Shown: positions 1 to 5,830 of the stretch, one piece after another
Position numbering within the stretch: position 1 is the first letter of the stretch
Layout of the letters: every line of letters starts with the position of its first letter
Assembly (NCBI GenBank): GCA_014382465.1
Contig: JACNJP010000258.1
Location: 1 to 6,797 of the forward strand
Length of the DNA: 6,797 nt
Origin: Planctomycetota bacterium
GTDB taxonomy: Bacteria > Planctomycetota > UBA1135
Direction: 5' to 3'
The notes under the pieces: model-generated
What the model was told of the DNA's origin: nothing
Database searches by the model: none
The model's input: the letters and a program-made list of their open reading frames with translations, nothing else
Translations under genes and position numbers: made by a program

Positions 1-1
1 G

Positions 2-289
2 GCGGTGCGGACTGTCGCGCTCGGTTCCCCCGGCTTCGGTGGGGGGGCGGCGGCGGGGGGGGGGGGGGGGGTGGCGGGGGGTGGGGGGGTGGGCGGCGGG
101 GGGGGCGGCGCCAGGGGCGCCGCGGGCGAGCCGCTGGGGGACTGCCTGTGCGCCCGCAAGCAGAACGACCTGTGCGCCTCGGACGCCGGCAATGAGCTGG
201 TCCGGCTGGCCGAGATCGGCTATCCGGCGCGCAAGGACTACTTCCGGGCCGAGCGGGAAGGCGGTCGCGGTCCGTCGCTCGAGGTCTAG
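2..289 (+). CDS. Unrecognised protein, C-terminal part with Gly-rich stretch (5' end outside the window)
   Basis: An open frame enters from the left edge and ends at TAG 287-289, 26 nt before the converging apbE stop. The first part is dominated by Gly, Ala and Val codons inside a G-rich tract. The last ~53 residues are of normal composition, with a C-x-C-x7-C arrangement (Cys codons at 143, 149 and 173) followed by a charged, Arg/Glu-rich tail. In that last part nearly all third codon positions are G or C, matching the confirmed genes, which argues for real coding. I do not recognise the family. The Cys pattern could bind a metal, but this is only a guess. A GTG at position 5 is a possible start, but without a visible ribosome site the gene more likely begins outside. 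The Gly-rich part may be wrong if the G tract is a sequencing artefact, which would also put the upstream reading frame in doubt. Confidence 0.4.
   Translation, partial: AVRTVALGSPGFGGGAAAGGGGGVAGGGGVGGGGGGARGAAGEPLGDCLCARKQNDLCASDAGNELVRLAEIGYPARKDYFRAEREGGRGPSLEV
39..110. repeat. G-rich low-complexity tract with G17 run
   Basis: About 70 nt are almost entirely G on the plus strand, broken only by single C or T bases and GGC units. It includes an unbroken run of 17 G at 55-71 and shorter runs of 5 to 8 G. Many G-runs with very short spacers would allow G-quadruplex formation in the plus-strand DNA or RNA. The same pattern is also typical of poly-G base-calling errors at the end of short reads, and it lies at the left edge of this window. 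Nothing else in the window resembles it. Confidence 0.85.
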
Positions 290-315
290 ACTCGGTCCGC
301 CGCTGCCCGCCGGGT

Positions 316-1389
316 TCAGCGCTCCGCCAGGAGGGCTCGGAAGCCGTCGGTGATCCGCTCCTGCAGCTTGCCGTCCGGCAGACGGCTCACGATCAGGACC
401 TCCACCCCTTGCATGCCCTGGACCAGCTCCCAGCCCTTCTCCGGGCCGAGGACGCTGATGGCGGTGGCCAGGGCGTCGGCGGTCATGCAACTCGGCGCCA
501 GCACGCTCACCGAAGCCAGGCCGTGGGTCACCGGCCGCCCGGTGGCCGGATCGATGGTGTGCGAGTAGCGCCGGCCGTCGAACTCGCGGAAGTTCCGGTA
601 GTCGCCGCTGGTGGCCATCGCCAGGTCCGTCAGCTCGACCACCTGCTGCATGGCCTGGCCGGGCGCCGCCCTCAGCGACGGCTTGTCGATCCCCACCCGC
701 CAGGGGTCGCCGTTGGCGTTGGCGCCTACTGCGCGGACCTCGCCGCCGACCTCGACGAAGATCTGCGAGCAGCCGAGCTCGAGCAGGCGGTCGCACACGG
801 CGTCCACCCCGTAGCCCTTGGCCACCGCGCTCAGGTCCAGCTGGAGGGCCGGGTCGTGCTTGGCGAGCGTGCCGGCCACGGCGTCCAGCCCGAGGCGCCG
901 CCAGCCGGTCTTGGAGAGGGCGAGGTCGACGTCGGCCTGGCTCGGGATCCCGGCCCGCAGGCCGGCGGGGCCGAAGCCCCACAGGTTCACCAGGGGCAGG
1001 ACCGTGGGATCGAGGGCGCCGCCGGTGAGCTTGGCCAGGCGCAGGGACTCCGCCACCACCTGGAGGGTCTCGGCCGACAGCCGCTGCGGCCCGGTCGATT
1101 GGCTGCGGTTGAAGACGCTGAGCTCGGAGTCCGCCTGGTAGGTGGACATGAGGCGGTCGACGCGGTTCAGAGTCTCCTGCACCTCGCGCAGCAGCAGCCC
1201 GCTGGCGGTCGGCGGATCCACCAGGGTGGCCCGCCAGGTGGTGCCCATGGTGTCGCCGTTGAGGAAGATCGCCTCCTTCGGCGGGCCCTGGTCGCGGCCG
1301 CAGCCGGCCAGGGCGGCGCCGAGAAGCAGCAGGCAGGCGGCCCTGAGGCCGCCTGCCTGTGTCCTGGCCGGGCTCGGCCGGGCGCTCAG
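316..1389 (-). CDS. apbE: FAD:protein FMN transferase ApbE (lipoprotein, Na+-NQR maturation)
   Basis: ApbE uses FAD as donor to attach FMN covalently to a Thr hydroxyl in the D-G-x-SGAT motifs of NqrB and NqrC, on the outer side of the inner membrane. Numbering from the CTG at 1389 (357 aa, normal for the family): an Arg-containing n-region, a Leu/Ala-rich h-region and lipobox LAGC with Cys-30 give a lipoprotein signal. Family motifs follow: MGTTW (48-52), AVAKGYGVD (188-196), VEVGGEVR (212-219), the HTIDP segment (277-281) and TADALATA (303-310), whose Asp-305 and Thr-309 match the Mg2+ site. The start is uncertain. The frame stays open upstream into nqrF, where ATG 1497 and GTG 1482 would put a long Arg-rich extension before the signal peptide. 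The next ATG, at 1248, would delete the signal and begin at the MGT motif. CTG 1389 overlaps the nqrF stop as CTGA and fits a lipoprotein best. The function is secure; the start is not. Confidence 0.93.
   Translation of the reverse strand: MSARPSPARTQAGGLRAACLLLLGAALAGCGRDQGPPKEAIFLNGDTMGTTWRATLVDPPTASGLLLREVQETLNRVDRLMSTYQADSELSVFNRSQSTGPQRLSAETLQVVAESLRLAKLTGGALDPTVLPLVNLWGFGPAGLRAGIPSQADVDLALSKTGWRRLGLDAVAGTLAKHDPALQLDLSAVAKGYGVDAVCDRLLELGCSQIFVEVGGEVRAVGANANGDPWRVGIDKPSLRAAPGQAMQQVVELTDLAMATSGDYRNFREFDGRRYSHTIDPATGRPVTHGLASVSVLAPSCMTADALATAISVLGPEKGWELVQGMQGVEVLIVSRLPDGKLQERITDGFRALLAER
1330..1359 (-). other. Perfect 13-bp inverted repeat (strong RNA hairpin) just past nqrF
   Basis: In the minus-strand transcript, CAGGCAGGCGGCC is followed by a 4-nt loop (UCAG) and its exact complement GGCCGCCUGCCUG. 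This forms a very GC-rich stem of 13 bp starting 27 nt after the nqrF stop. Downstream comes only a mild pyrimidine run (CUGCUUCUC), not a U-tract, so a classical intrinsic terminator is doubtful. It lies within the codons of the predicted apbE signal peptide, just before most of its hydrophobic core. Plausible roles are protection of the nqr mRNA 3' end, partial termination or reduced apbE translation; these are inferences. Confidence 0.75.
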
Positions 1390-2621
1390 CCGCCGAAATC
1401 GTCGAGGAAGATGTTCTCCCGGTCGACCCCCAGGTCGTCCAGCATCTTCAGGACCGCGGCGTTCATCATCGGCGGTCCGCACATGTAGTACTCGCATTCT
1501 TCCGGCTCTGGGTGCTTGGACAGGTACTCGTCGAGCAGGACCTGATGGATGAAGCCGGTCAAGCCGGTCCACTCATCCTCCGGTAGCGGCTCGGACAGGG
1601 CCAAGTGCCACTTGAAATTCGGGAAATCTTCCTGGATGGCGTCGAAGTCCTCCATGTAGAAGGCCTCCCGCAGCGAGCGCGCACCGTACCAGAAGCTGAC
1701 CTTGAGGTCGGTCTCGGCGGTGCGGAACAGGTGCATCAGGTGCGAGCGCATCGGGGCCATGCCGGCGCCGCCGCCGATGAAGACCTTCTCCTTCCGGTTG
1801 TCCTTGAGGAAGAATTCGCCGTACGGACCGGAGATGACGACCTTGTCGCCGGGCTTCTGGTTGTAGATGAAGCTCGAGCCCTTGCCCGGCGGGATCCCCT
1901 CGGGGCCGCGCGGCGGGGGAGTGGCGATCCGGACGTTGAGCATCAGGACGTTGCCCTCGGCCGGGTAGCTGGCCATGGAGTAGGCCCGCTCGACGGTCTC
2001 GTCGGTCCTCGAGCGGTAGCGCCAGACGTCGTACTTGTCCCAGTCGCCGCGGTACTCGGGCTCGACGTCGAACTCCTTGAAGTCGATGTCGTGCGGCGGG
2101 ATCTCGATCTGGATGTAGCCGCCGGAGCGGTAATCGATCGACTCGCCCGGCGGGAGCTGGACCCGGAATTCCTTGATGAAGGTGGCGACGCCGCGGTTGG
2201 AGAGCACCTGGCACTCCCACTTCTTGACCGAGAAGACCTCGTCCGGGACCTGGATCCTCATGTCCTGCTTGACCTTGACCTGGCAAGCGAGGCGCCAGTG
2301 CTCCTTGGCCTGGCCGCGGTTGATGTGGCCCTCCTCGGTCGGCAGCAGGTCGCCGCCGCCCTCGTGGACCTGCACCTTGCACTGGGCGCAGGTGCCGCCG
2401 CCGCCGCAGGCCGAGGGCACGAACAGCTTCCGGCTGGCCAGGGTCGACAGCAGGGTGCTGCCGGCCGGCGTCGAGAGGGCGTTGGCCTCGTCGTTGTTGA
2501 TGACGATGCGGACGCTGCCGCTCTGCACCAGCTTGCCCTTGGCCCACAGCAGGACGCCCACCATGGCGAGCACCACGAAGCAGAACATGGCGACGCCGAG
2601 TCCGATGGTCGTGTAGTCCAT
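1386..2621 (-). CDS. nqrF: Na+-translocating NADH:quinone reductase subunit F
   Basis: NqrF is the NADH-oxidising entry subunit: hydride passes from NADH to FAD, then to a 2Fe-2S centre and on into the membrane subunits. The 411-aa product has the family's full length. A single N-terminal membrane helix (about 5-27) is followed by a ferredoxin-like domain with cluster ligands Cys-72, Cys-78, Cys-81 and Cys-113. Then comes a ferredoxin-reductase-like FAD domain with the RAYSMASYP flavin motif (212-220). The NADH domain has GGGAGMAPMRSH (283-294) and YMCGPPMM (379-386). It ends in the typical DDFGG. ATG 2621 is supported by GGGAG at 2629-2633 with 7-nt spacing; 12 nt separate it from nqrE. Its TGA (1386-1388) touches the proposed apbE start. 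Confidence 0.98.
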   Translation of the reverse strand: MDYTTIGLGVAMFCFVVLAMVGVLLWAKGKLVQSGSVRIVINNDEANALSTPAGSTLLSTLASRKLFVPSACGGGGTCAQCKVQVHEGGGDLLPTEEGHINRGQAKEHWRLACQVKVKQDMRIQVPDEVFSVKKWECQVLSNRGVATFIKEFRVQLPPGESIDYRSGGYIQIEIPPHDIDFKEFDVEPEYRGDWDKYDVWRYRSRTDETVERAYSMASYPAEGNVLMLNVRIATPPPRGPEGIPPGKGSSFIYNQKPGDKVVISGPYGEFFLKDNRKEKVFIGGGAGMAPMRSHLMHLFRTAETDLKVSFWYGARSLREAFYMEDFDAIQEDFPNFKWHLALSEPLPEDEWTGLTGFIHQVLLDEYLSKHPEPEECEYYMCGPPMMNAAVLKMLDDLGVDRENIFLDDFGG

Positions 2622-2628
2622 GATCCGT

Positions 2629-2633
2629 CTCCC
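2629..2633 (-). promoter_or_regulatory. Ribosome binding site of nqrF
   Basis: GGGAG directly follows the nqrE TAA (TAAGGGAG) with 7-nt spacing to ATG 2621. It confirms the start placing the N-terminal membrane helix of NqrF at residue 5. Confidence 0.7.
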
Positions 2634-3245
2634 TTACAGCTGGATGCCGCCGAACAGCATGAAGCCCATGGCCATCAGGCCGGTCATGAGGAAGGTGATG
2701 CCCAGGCCGCGCAGCGCGGGGGGGACGTTCGAGTACTTCATCTTCTCGCGCACCGCCGCCAGGGCGACGATCGCCAGCCACCAGCCGACCCCGGAGCCGA
2801 CCCCGTAGACGGTGCTCTCGGCCAGGCCGTACTCGCGCTGCACCATGAACAGCGAGGCGCCGAGGATGGCGCAGTTCACGGCGATCAGCGGCAGGAACAC
2901 GCCCAGCGTGGAGTAGAGCTTGGGCGAGAACTTGTCGATCGTCATCTCGACGATCTGCACCATCGCCGCGATCGTGGCGATGAAGGCGATGAAGCTCAGG
3001 AAGCTGAGGTCGGTGGTCGCCAGATCGGCGCTGAGCCAGGCCAGCGCCCCTTCCTTCAGCAGGTAGGTGTAGATCAGGTTGTTGAGCGGCACGGTCACCG
3101 CCAGCACGAAGGTCACCGCGGCGCCCAGGCCCATGGCGGTGTCGACCTTCTTCGACACGGCCAGGAAGGAGCACATGCCGAGGAAGAAGGCCAGCGCCAT
3201 GTTCTCGACGAACACGGACTTGATGAAGATGTTGAGCAGGTCCAT
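2634..3245 (-). CDS. nqrE: Na+-translocating NADH:quinone reductase subunit E
   Basis: This integral membrane subunit pairs with NqrD to hold the intramembrane iron-sulfur centre and helps form the path for Na+ and electrons. The 203-aa protein is hydrophobic throughout, with about six membrane segments, as in the family (about 200 aa). The two conserved half-helix cysteines are visible: Cys-25 in LGMCSFLAV and Cys-125 in IAVNCAILGA. The acidic residue in VEMTIDK (Glu-100) corresponds to one known to matter for Na+ uptake in Vibrio NqrE. NqrE resembles RnfA, but the flanking nqrD, nqrF and nqrA settle the assignment. ATG 3245 follows a strong AGGAGG that overlaps the nqrD stop codon. Confidence 0.97.
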   Translation of the reverse strand: MDLLNIFIKSVFVENMALAFFLGMCSFLAVSKKVDTAMGLGAAVTFVLAVTVPLNNLIYTYLLKEGALAWLSADLATTDLSFLSFIAFIATIAAMVQIVEMTIDKFSPKLYSTLGVFLPLIAVNCAILGASLFMVQREYGLAESTVYGVGSGVGWWLAIVALAAVREKMKYSNVPPALRGLGITFLMTGLMAMGFMLFGGIQL

Positions 3246-3250
3246 GGGGT

Positions 3251-3256
3251 CCTCCT
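3251..3256 (-). promoter_or_regulatory. Ribosome binding site of nqrE
   Basis: The transcript reads AGGAGG, a full Shine-Dalgarno match, 5 nt before the ATG at 3245. Its first two bases are part of the nqrD stop codon (TAGGAGG), which favours coupled translation of nqrD and nqrE and fixes the nqrE start. Confidence 0.85.
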
Positions 3257-3878
3257 AGTCCTCCTCCTGGATCGAGGGGCTGATCCAGCGCTGCACCCAG
3301 ATGATCAGGCCGATGAGGAAGAAGGCTCCGGGCGACAGCACCAGCAGGCCGTTGGCCTGGTACCAGCCGCCGTTGTTGGTGGTCTCCATGATCGTCATGC
3401 CGAGGATCTTGCCGGAGCCGAACAGCTCGCGGAACAGGGCCACGAGGATCAGGATGGCCGAGTAGCCGGCGGCGTTGCCGAGGCCGTCGAGGGCCGACTT
3501 GCCGACCGGGTTGGCCATGGCGTAGGCCTCGGCCCGGCCCATGACGATGCAGTTGGTGATGATCAGGCCGACGAACACCGACAGCTGCTTGCTGATGTCG
3601 TAGACGTAGGCCTTGAGGACCTGGTCGGCGACGATCACCAGCGAGGCGATCACCGCCAGCTCGACGATGATCCGCACGCTGCCGGGGATCTTGTTGCGGA
3701 GCGCCGAGATCGCCATGTTTGAGCCGACCAGGACGAAGGTCAGCGCCGCCGACATGACGATCGCGGTCTCGAGCTTGGTGGTCACCGCCAGGGCGGAGCA
3801 GATGCCGAGCACCTGCAGCGTCACCGGGTTGTTGACGTGCAGCGGGTCGACCAGGATCTTGCGGGTCTTCTTGTCCAT
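3255..3878 (-). CDS. nqrD: Na+-translocating NADH:quinone reductase subunit D
   Basis: NqrD is the membrane partner of NqrE, related to RnfE, and supplies two of the four cysteines of the intramembrane iron-sulfur site. The product has 207 aa (family about 210) and about six hydrophobic helices. Cys-27 lies in LGICSALAVT and Cys-110 in IITNCIVMGRAEA, the two conserved inverted half-helix positions. The polar N-terminus with the DPLHVNNPV segment is also typical. The chosen ATG at 3878 lies 2 nt after the nqrC stop and has a run of seven G at 3886-3892 (7-nt spacing) as its likely ribosome site. A GTG two codons upstream (3884), overlapping nqrC as GTGA, is possible, but its G-run would be only 1 nt away. 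Confidence 0.97.
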   Translation of the reverse strand: MDKKTRKILVDPLHVNNPVTLQVLGICSALAVTTKLETAIVMSAALTFVLVGSNMAISALRNKIPGSVRIIVELAVIASLVIVADQVLKAYVYDISKQLSVFVGLIITNCIVMGRAEAYAMANPVGKSALDGLGNAAGYSAILILVALFRELFGSGKILGMTIMETTNNGGWYQANGLLVLSPGAFFLIGLIIWVQRWISPSIQEED

Positions 3879-3880
3879 GG

Positions 3881-4660
3881 TCACGCCCCCCCGTTGGTCC
3901 GGAGGAAGGGGCCGTAGCCGGCCTCGCTCAGCCACAGCCGGACGAACTGGCTCACCGCCACGCTGGTGATGGTGGCGCCGGAGATGCCGTCCACCTGGTA
4001 CTCGGGGTCGAGCGCCTTGCCGGCCTTGGTGACCTCGAGGCGCAGCTCGCCGGCAGGGTCGTAGATTCCCTTGCCGTGCCACTGGGCCTTCCAGCGGTCG
4101 TTGTCGACCTCGCCGCCGAGGCCGGGGGTCTCGCCGTGCTCGTAGAAGGTGATGCCGCGGACCCTCTTCAGGTCCTCCTCGAGGCACAGGAAGCCCTTCA
4201 GGGTCGACCACAGGCCGTTGCCCCAGACCGGCAGCACCCAGCACTGCTTGCCGGCGGTGCGGACGCGGAACACCAGCAGCTGGTTCGGCAGGTTGCCGAC
4301 GCGCGCCCGGTCCTCGACGCCGGGCATGGAGGCGGTGGAGGCGCCCTTGCCGGCGGTCTTGGCGTCCGCCATCAGGGCGTTGACGTCGTAGCCCGGAGGG
4401 GCGTCGCCGACCCGCTCGCCGCTCTCCCGGCCGTAGAGCGAGATCTCGATGTCCTCGAAGATCACCGCGACCTCGGCGGCGGTGGGCTTGTCGCCGGCCT
4501 CGATCAGCCCCGCGACGACCAGGATGTTGGTCTGGAGGTCCAGCTTCTTGTTGACCTCCTGGCGGTCCTTCAGGCCCACCGCGAAGGCGGACACGACCAG
4601 CGAACAAGCCAGGCAGACGGCCAGCGAGAAGCTGACGATGTACTTGTTACTGAAGTCCAA
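3881..4660 (-). CDS. nqrC: Na+-translocating NADH:quinone reductase subunit C (covalent FMN), TTG start
   Basis: NqrC carries an FMN bound by a phosphoester to Thr on the periplasmic side and relays electrons between the NqrDE iron-sulfur site and NqrB. The 259-aa product matches the family length (about 257). An N-terminal membrane anchor (about 8-30) leads to a soluble FMN-binding domain. The conserved GNGLW (147-151), HGETPGLGGEV (175-185) and DGISGAT (224-230) are present, with Thr-230 as the flavin attachment residue. The start is TTG at 4660. Between it and the in-frame TGA at 4709-4711 there are 16 codons with no ATG, GTG or TTG, and no Met occurs downstream before the membrane anchor. 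GGGAG sits 7 nt upstream. The gene overlaps nqrB by 14 nt, so translation is probably coupled. Confidence 0.97.
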   Translation of the reverse strand: MDFSNKYIVSFSLAVCLACSLVVSAFAVGLKDRQEVNKKLDLQTNILVVAGLIEAGDKPTAAEVAVIFEDIEISLYGRESGERVGDAPPGYDVNALMADAKTAGKGASTASMPGVEDRARVGNLPNQLLVFRVRTAGKQCWVLPVWGNGLWSTLKGFLCLEEDLKRVRGITFYEHGETPGLGGEVDNDRWKAQWHGKGIYDPAGELRLEVTKAGKALDPEYQVDGISGATITSVAVSQFVRLWLSEAGYGPFLRTNGGA

Positions 4661-5825
4661 GGCGCTGCTCCCGACGCTTGATGTTGGCCTTGACGACGTA
4701 GTAGTCGATCACCGGGGCGAAGATGTTCATGAAGATGATGGCCAGCATCATCCCCTCGGGGTAGGCCGGGTTGACCACCCGCACCAGCACCGTCAGCACT
4801 CCGATCAGGACGCCGTAGATCCACTTTCCGGCGTCGGTCTGGGCCGCCGACACCGGGTCGGTGGCCATGAAGACGGCGCCGAAGGCGAAGCCGCCGACCA
4901 CCAGGTGCCAGTGCCACGGCACCGCGGCGTAGCTGTTGGCCTCCGGGCCCACCAGGTTCAGCAGCGTGGCCATGCCGGCCATTCCGAGCAGGCAGGCCAG
5001 CATGATGCGCCAGCTGCCGATCTTGCTGAGGATCAGGACCGCGGCGCCGATCAGGCAGCACAGCGTGCTGGTCTCGCCGAATGAGCCGGGCAGGAAGCCG
5101 AGGAAGGCGTCCATCCAGCTCAGGGGGCCGCCGGCGACGTTGACCAGCTCTCCCGGGGCGGCGCCGCCGTAGAACTGGGCCAGCGGCGTGGCGCCGGAGA
5201 AGCCGTCGACCAGCTTGTCGCCGGTGGCGACCCACACCGAGTCGCCGGAGATCTGGCCGGGGTAGGCGAAGAACAGGAACACCCGGGTGGTGAGCGCCGG
5301 GTTGAGGATGTTCATGCCGGTGCCGCCGAAGACCTCCTTGCCGATGATCACGCCGAAGGCGGTGCCGAGGGCGAGCTGCCACAGCGGGAGGGTCGCCGGC
5401 ACGATCAGCGGGATCAGCAGGCCGCTGACCAGGAAGCCCTCGTTGATCTCGTGCTTGCGGATCACCGAGAACAGGGTCTCGATGCCGCCGCCGACCGCCA
5501 TCGTGACCAGGTAGAGCGGCAGGAACATCCACAGACCGGCGAGGAAGGCCTCGGCCACGCCGACCGTCTCGCCGGCGGCCAGCGCCGCCTGGTTGCCGAC
5601 GTTCCACATCGCGAACAGGGTGCAGGGCACCAGCGCCCACACCACGGTCATCATGGTCCGCTTGAGGTCGATGCCGTCGCGGACGTGCGGTCCGTTGGTG
5701 GTCCGCAGCCCGGGCGTGTAGAGGAAGCTGTCGGCGGCCTCGAACAGCGGGAAGAGCTTCTCGAGCTTGCCGCCCTTGTGGAACAGGGGCTCCAGTTTGT
5801 CGAGCTGCTTGCGCAGGAATGACAT
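4647..5825 (-). CDS. nqrB: Na+-translocating NADH:quinone reductase subunit B (covalent FMN, riboflavin, quinone site)
   Basis: NqrB is the largest membrane subunit and a core of the Na+ pump. It holds one covalent FMN and riboflavin and contributes to the quinone site, which is the target of korormicin-type inhibitors in Vibrio. The 392-aa product is slightly shorter than the Vibrio protein (about 412-415). An amphipathic cytoplasmic N-terminus contains FLYTPGL (34-40) and HVRDGIDLKR (47-56). Many hydrophobic helices follow (the family has ten). FAYPGQISGDSVW (186-198) and DGFSGAT (207-213) identify the flavin site, with Thr-213 as the acceptor. SWMDAFLGFLPGSFGETSTL (236-255) is also conserved. 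The SGAT motif and the presence of nqrA and nqrF distinguish it from RnfD. ATG 5825 lies 5 nt after the nqrA stop. Confidence 0.98.
   Translation of the reverse strand: MSFLRKQLDKLEPLFHKGGKLEKLFPLFEAADSFLYTPGLRTTNGPHVRDGIDLKRTMMTVVWALVPCTLFAMWNVGNQAALAAGETVGVAEAFLAGLWMFLPLYLVTMAVGGGIETLFSVIRKHEINEGFLVSGLLIPLIVPATLPLWQLALGTAFGVIIGKEVFGGTGMNILNPALTTRVFLFFAYPGQISGDSVWVATGDKLVDGFSGATPLAQFYGGAAPGELVNVAGGPLSWMDAFLGFLPGSFGETSTLCCLIGAAVLILSKIGSWRIMLACLLGMAGMATLLNLVGPEANSYAAVPWHWHLVVGGFAFGAVFMATDPVSAAQTDAGKWIYGVLIGVLTVLVRVVNPAYPEGMMLAIIFMNIFAPVIDYYVVKANIKRREQRLGLQ
4668..4672 (-). promoter_or_regulatory. Ribosome binding site deciding the TTG start of nqrC
   Basis: The transcript reads GGGAG with 7-nt spacing (CAGCGCC) to TTG 4660, inside the end of nqrB. 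Together with the absence of any other start codon in the open stretch, this fixes the nqrC start. Confidence 0.75.
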
Positions 5826-5830
5826 TCTCC

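Noticed and set aside
2..289. The Cys-containing plus-strand segment as an NqrM
   Set aside because: It runs on the opposite strand from the operon, has no membrane helix, and its Cys spacing does not follow the NqrM pattern.
290..325. Possible bidirectional terminator between the plus-strand frame and apbE
   Set aside because: Only a weak interrupted stem (CGCTG at 301-305 with CAGCG at 317-321) is present, overlapping the apbE stop region, with no U-tract on either strand.
1390..1572. Upstream extension of apbE into nqrF from GTG 1572 or ATG 1497
   Set aside because: It would place an Arg-rich, shifted reading of the nqrF 3' end before a complete lipoprotein signal peptide, and the overlap of over 100 nt is implausible in this compact operon.
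1573..3174. Long minus-strand frame of 533 codons overlapping nqrE and nqrF in a different frame
   Set aside because: The translation is Arg/Gly/Pro-rich without domain signatures and is a shifted copy of the nqr genes; the other two long shifted frames (4570-5865 and the upstream part of 3255-4607) are rejected likewise.
1605..3722. Very long open frame (705 codons) on the plus strand, antisense to nqrF, nqrE and nqrD
   Set aside because: In GC-rich DNA the strand opposite true genes often lacks stops. The translation is a biased mix of Asp, Glu, His, Gly and Val with no recognisable domain, while the minus strand has complete, motif-bearing nqr genes throughout.
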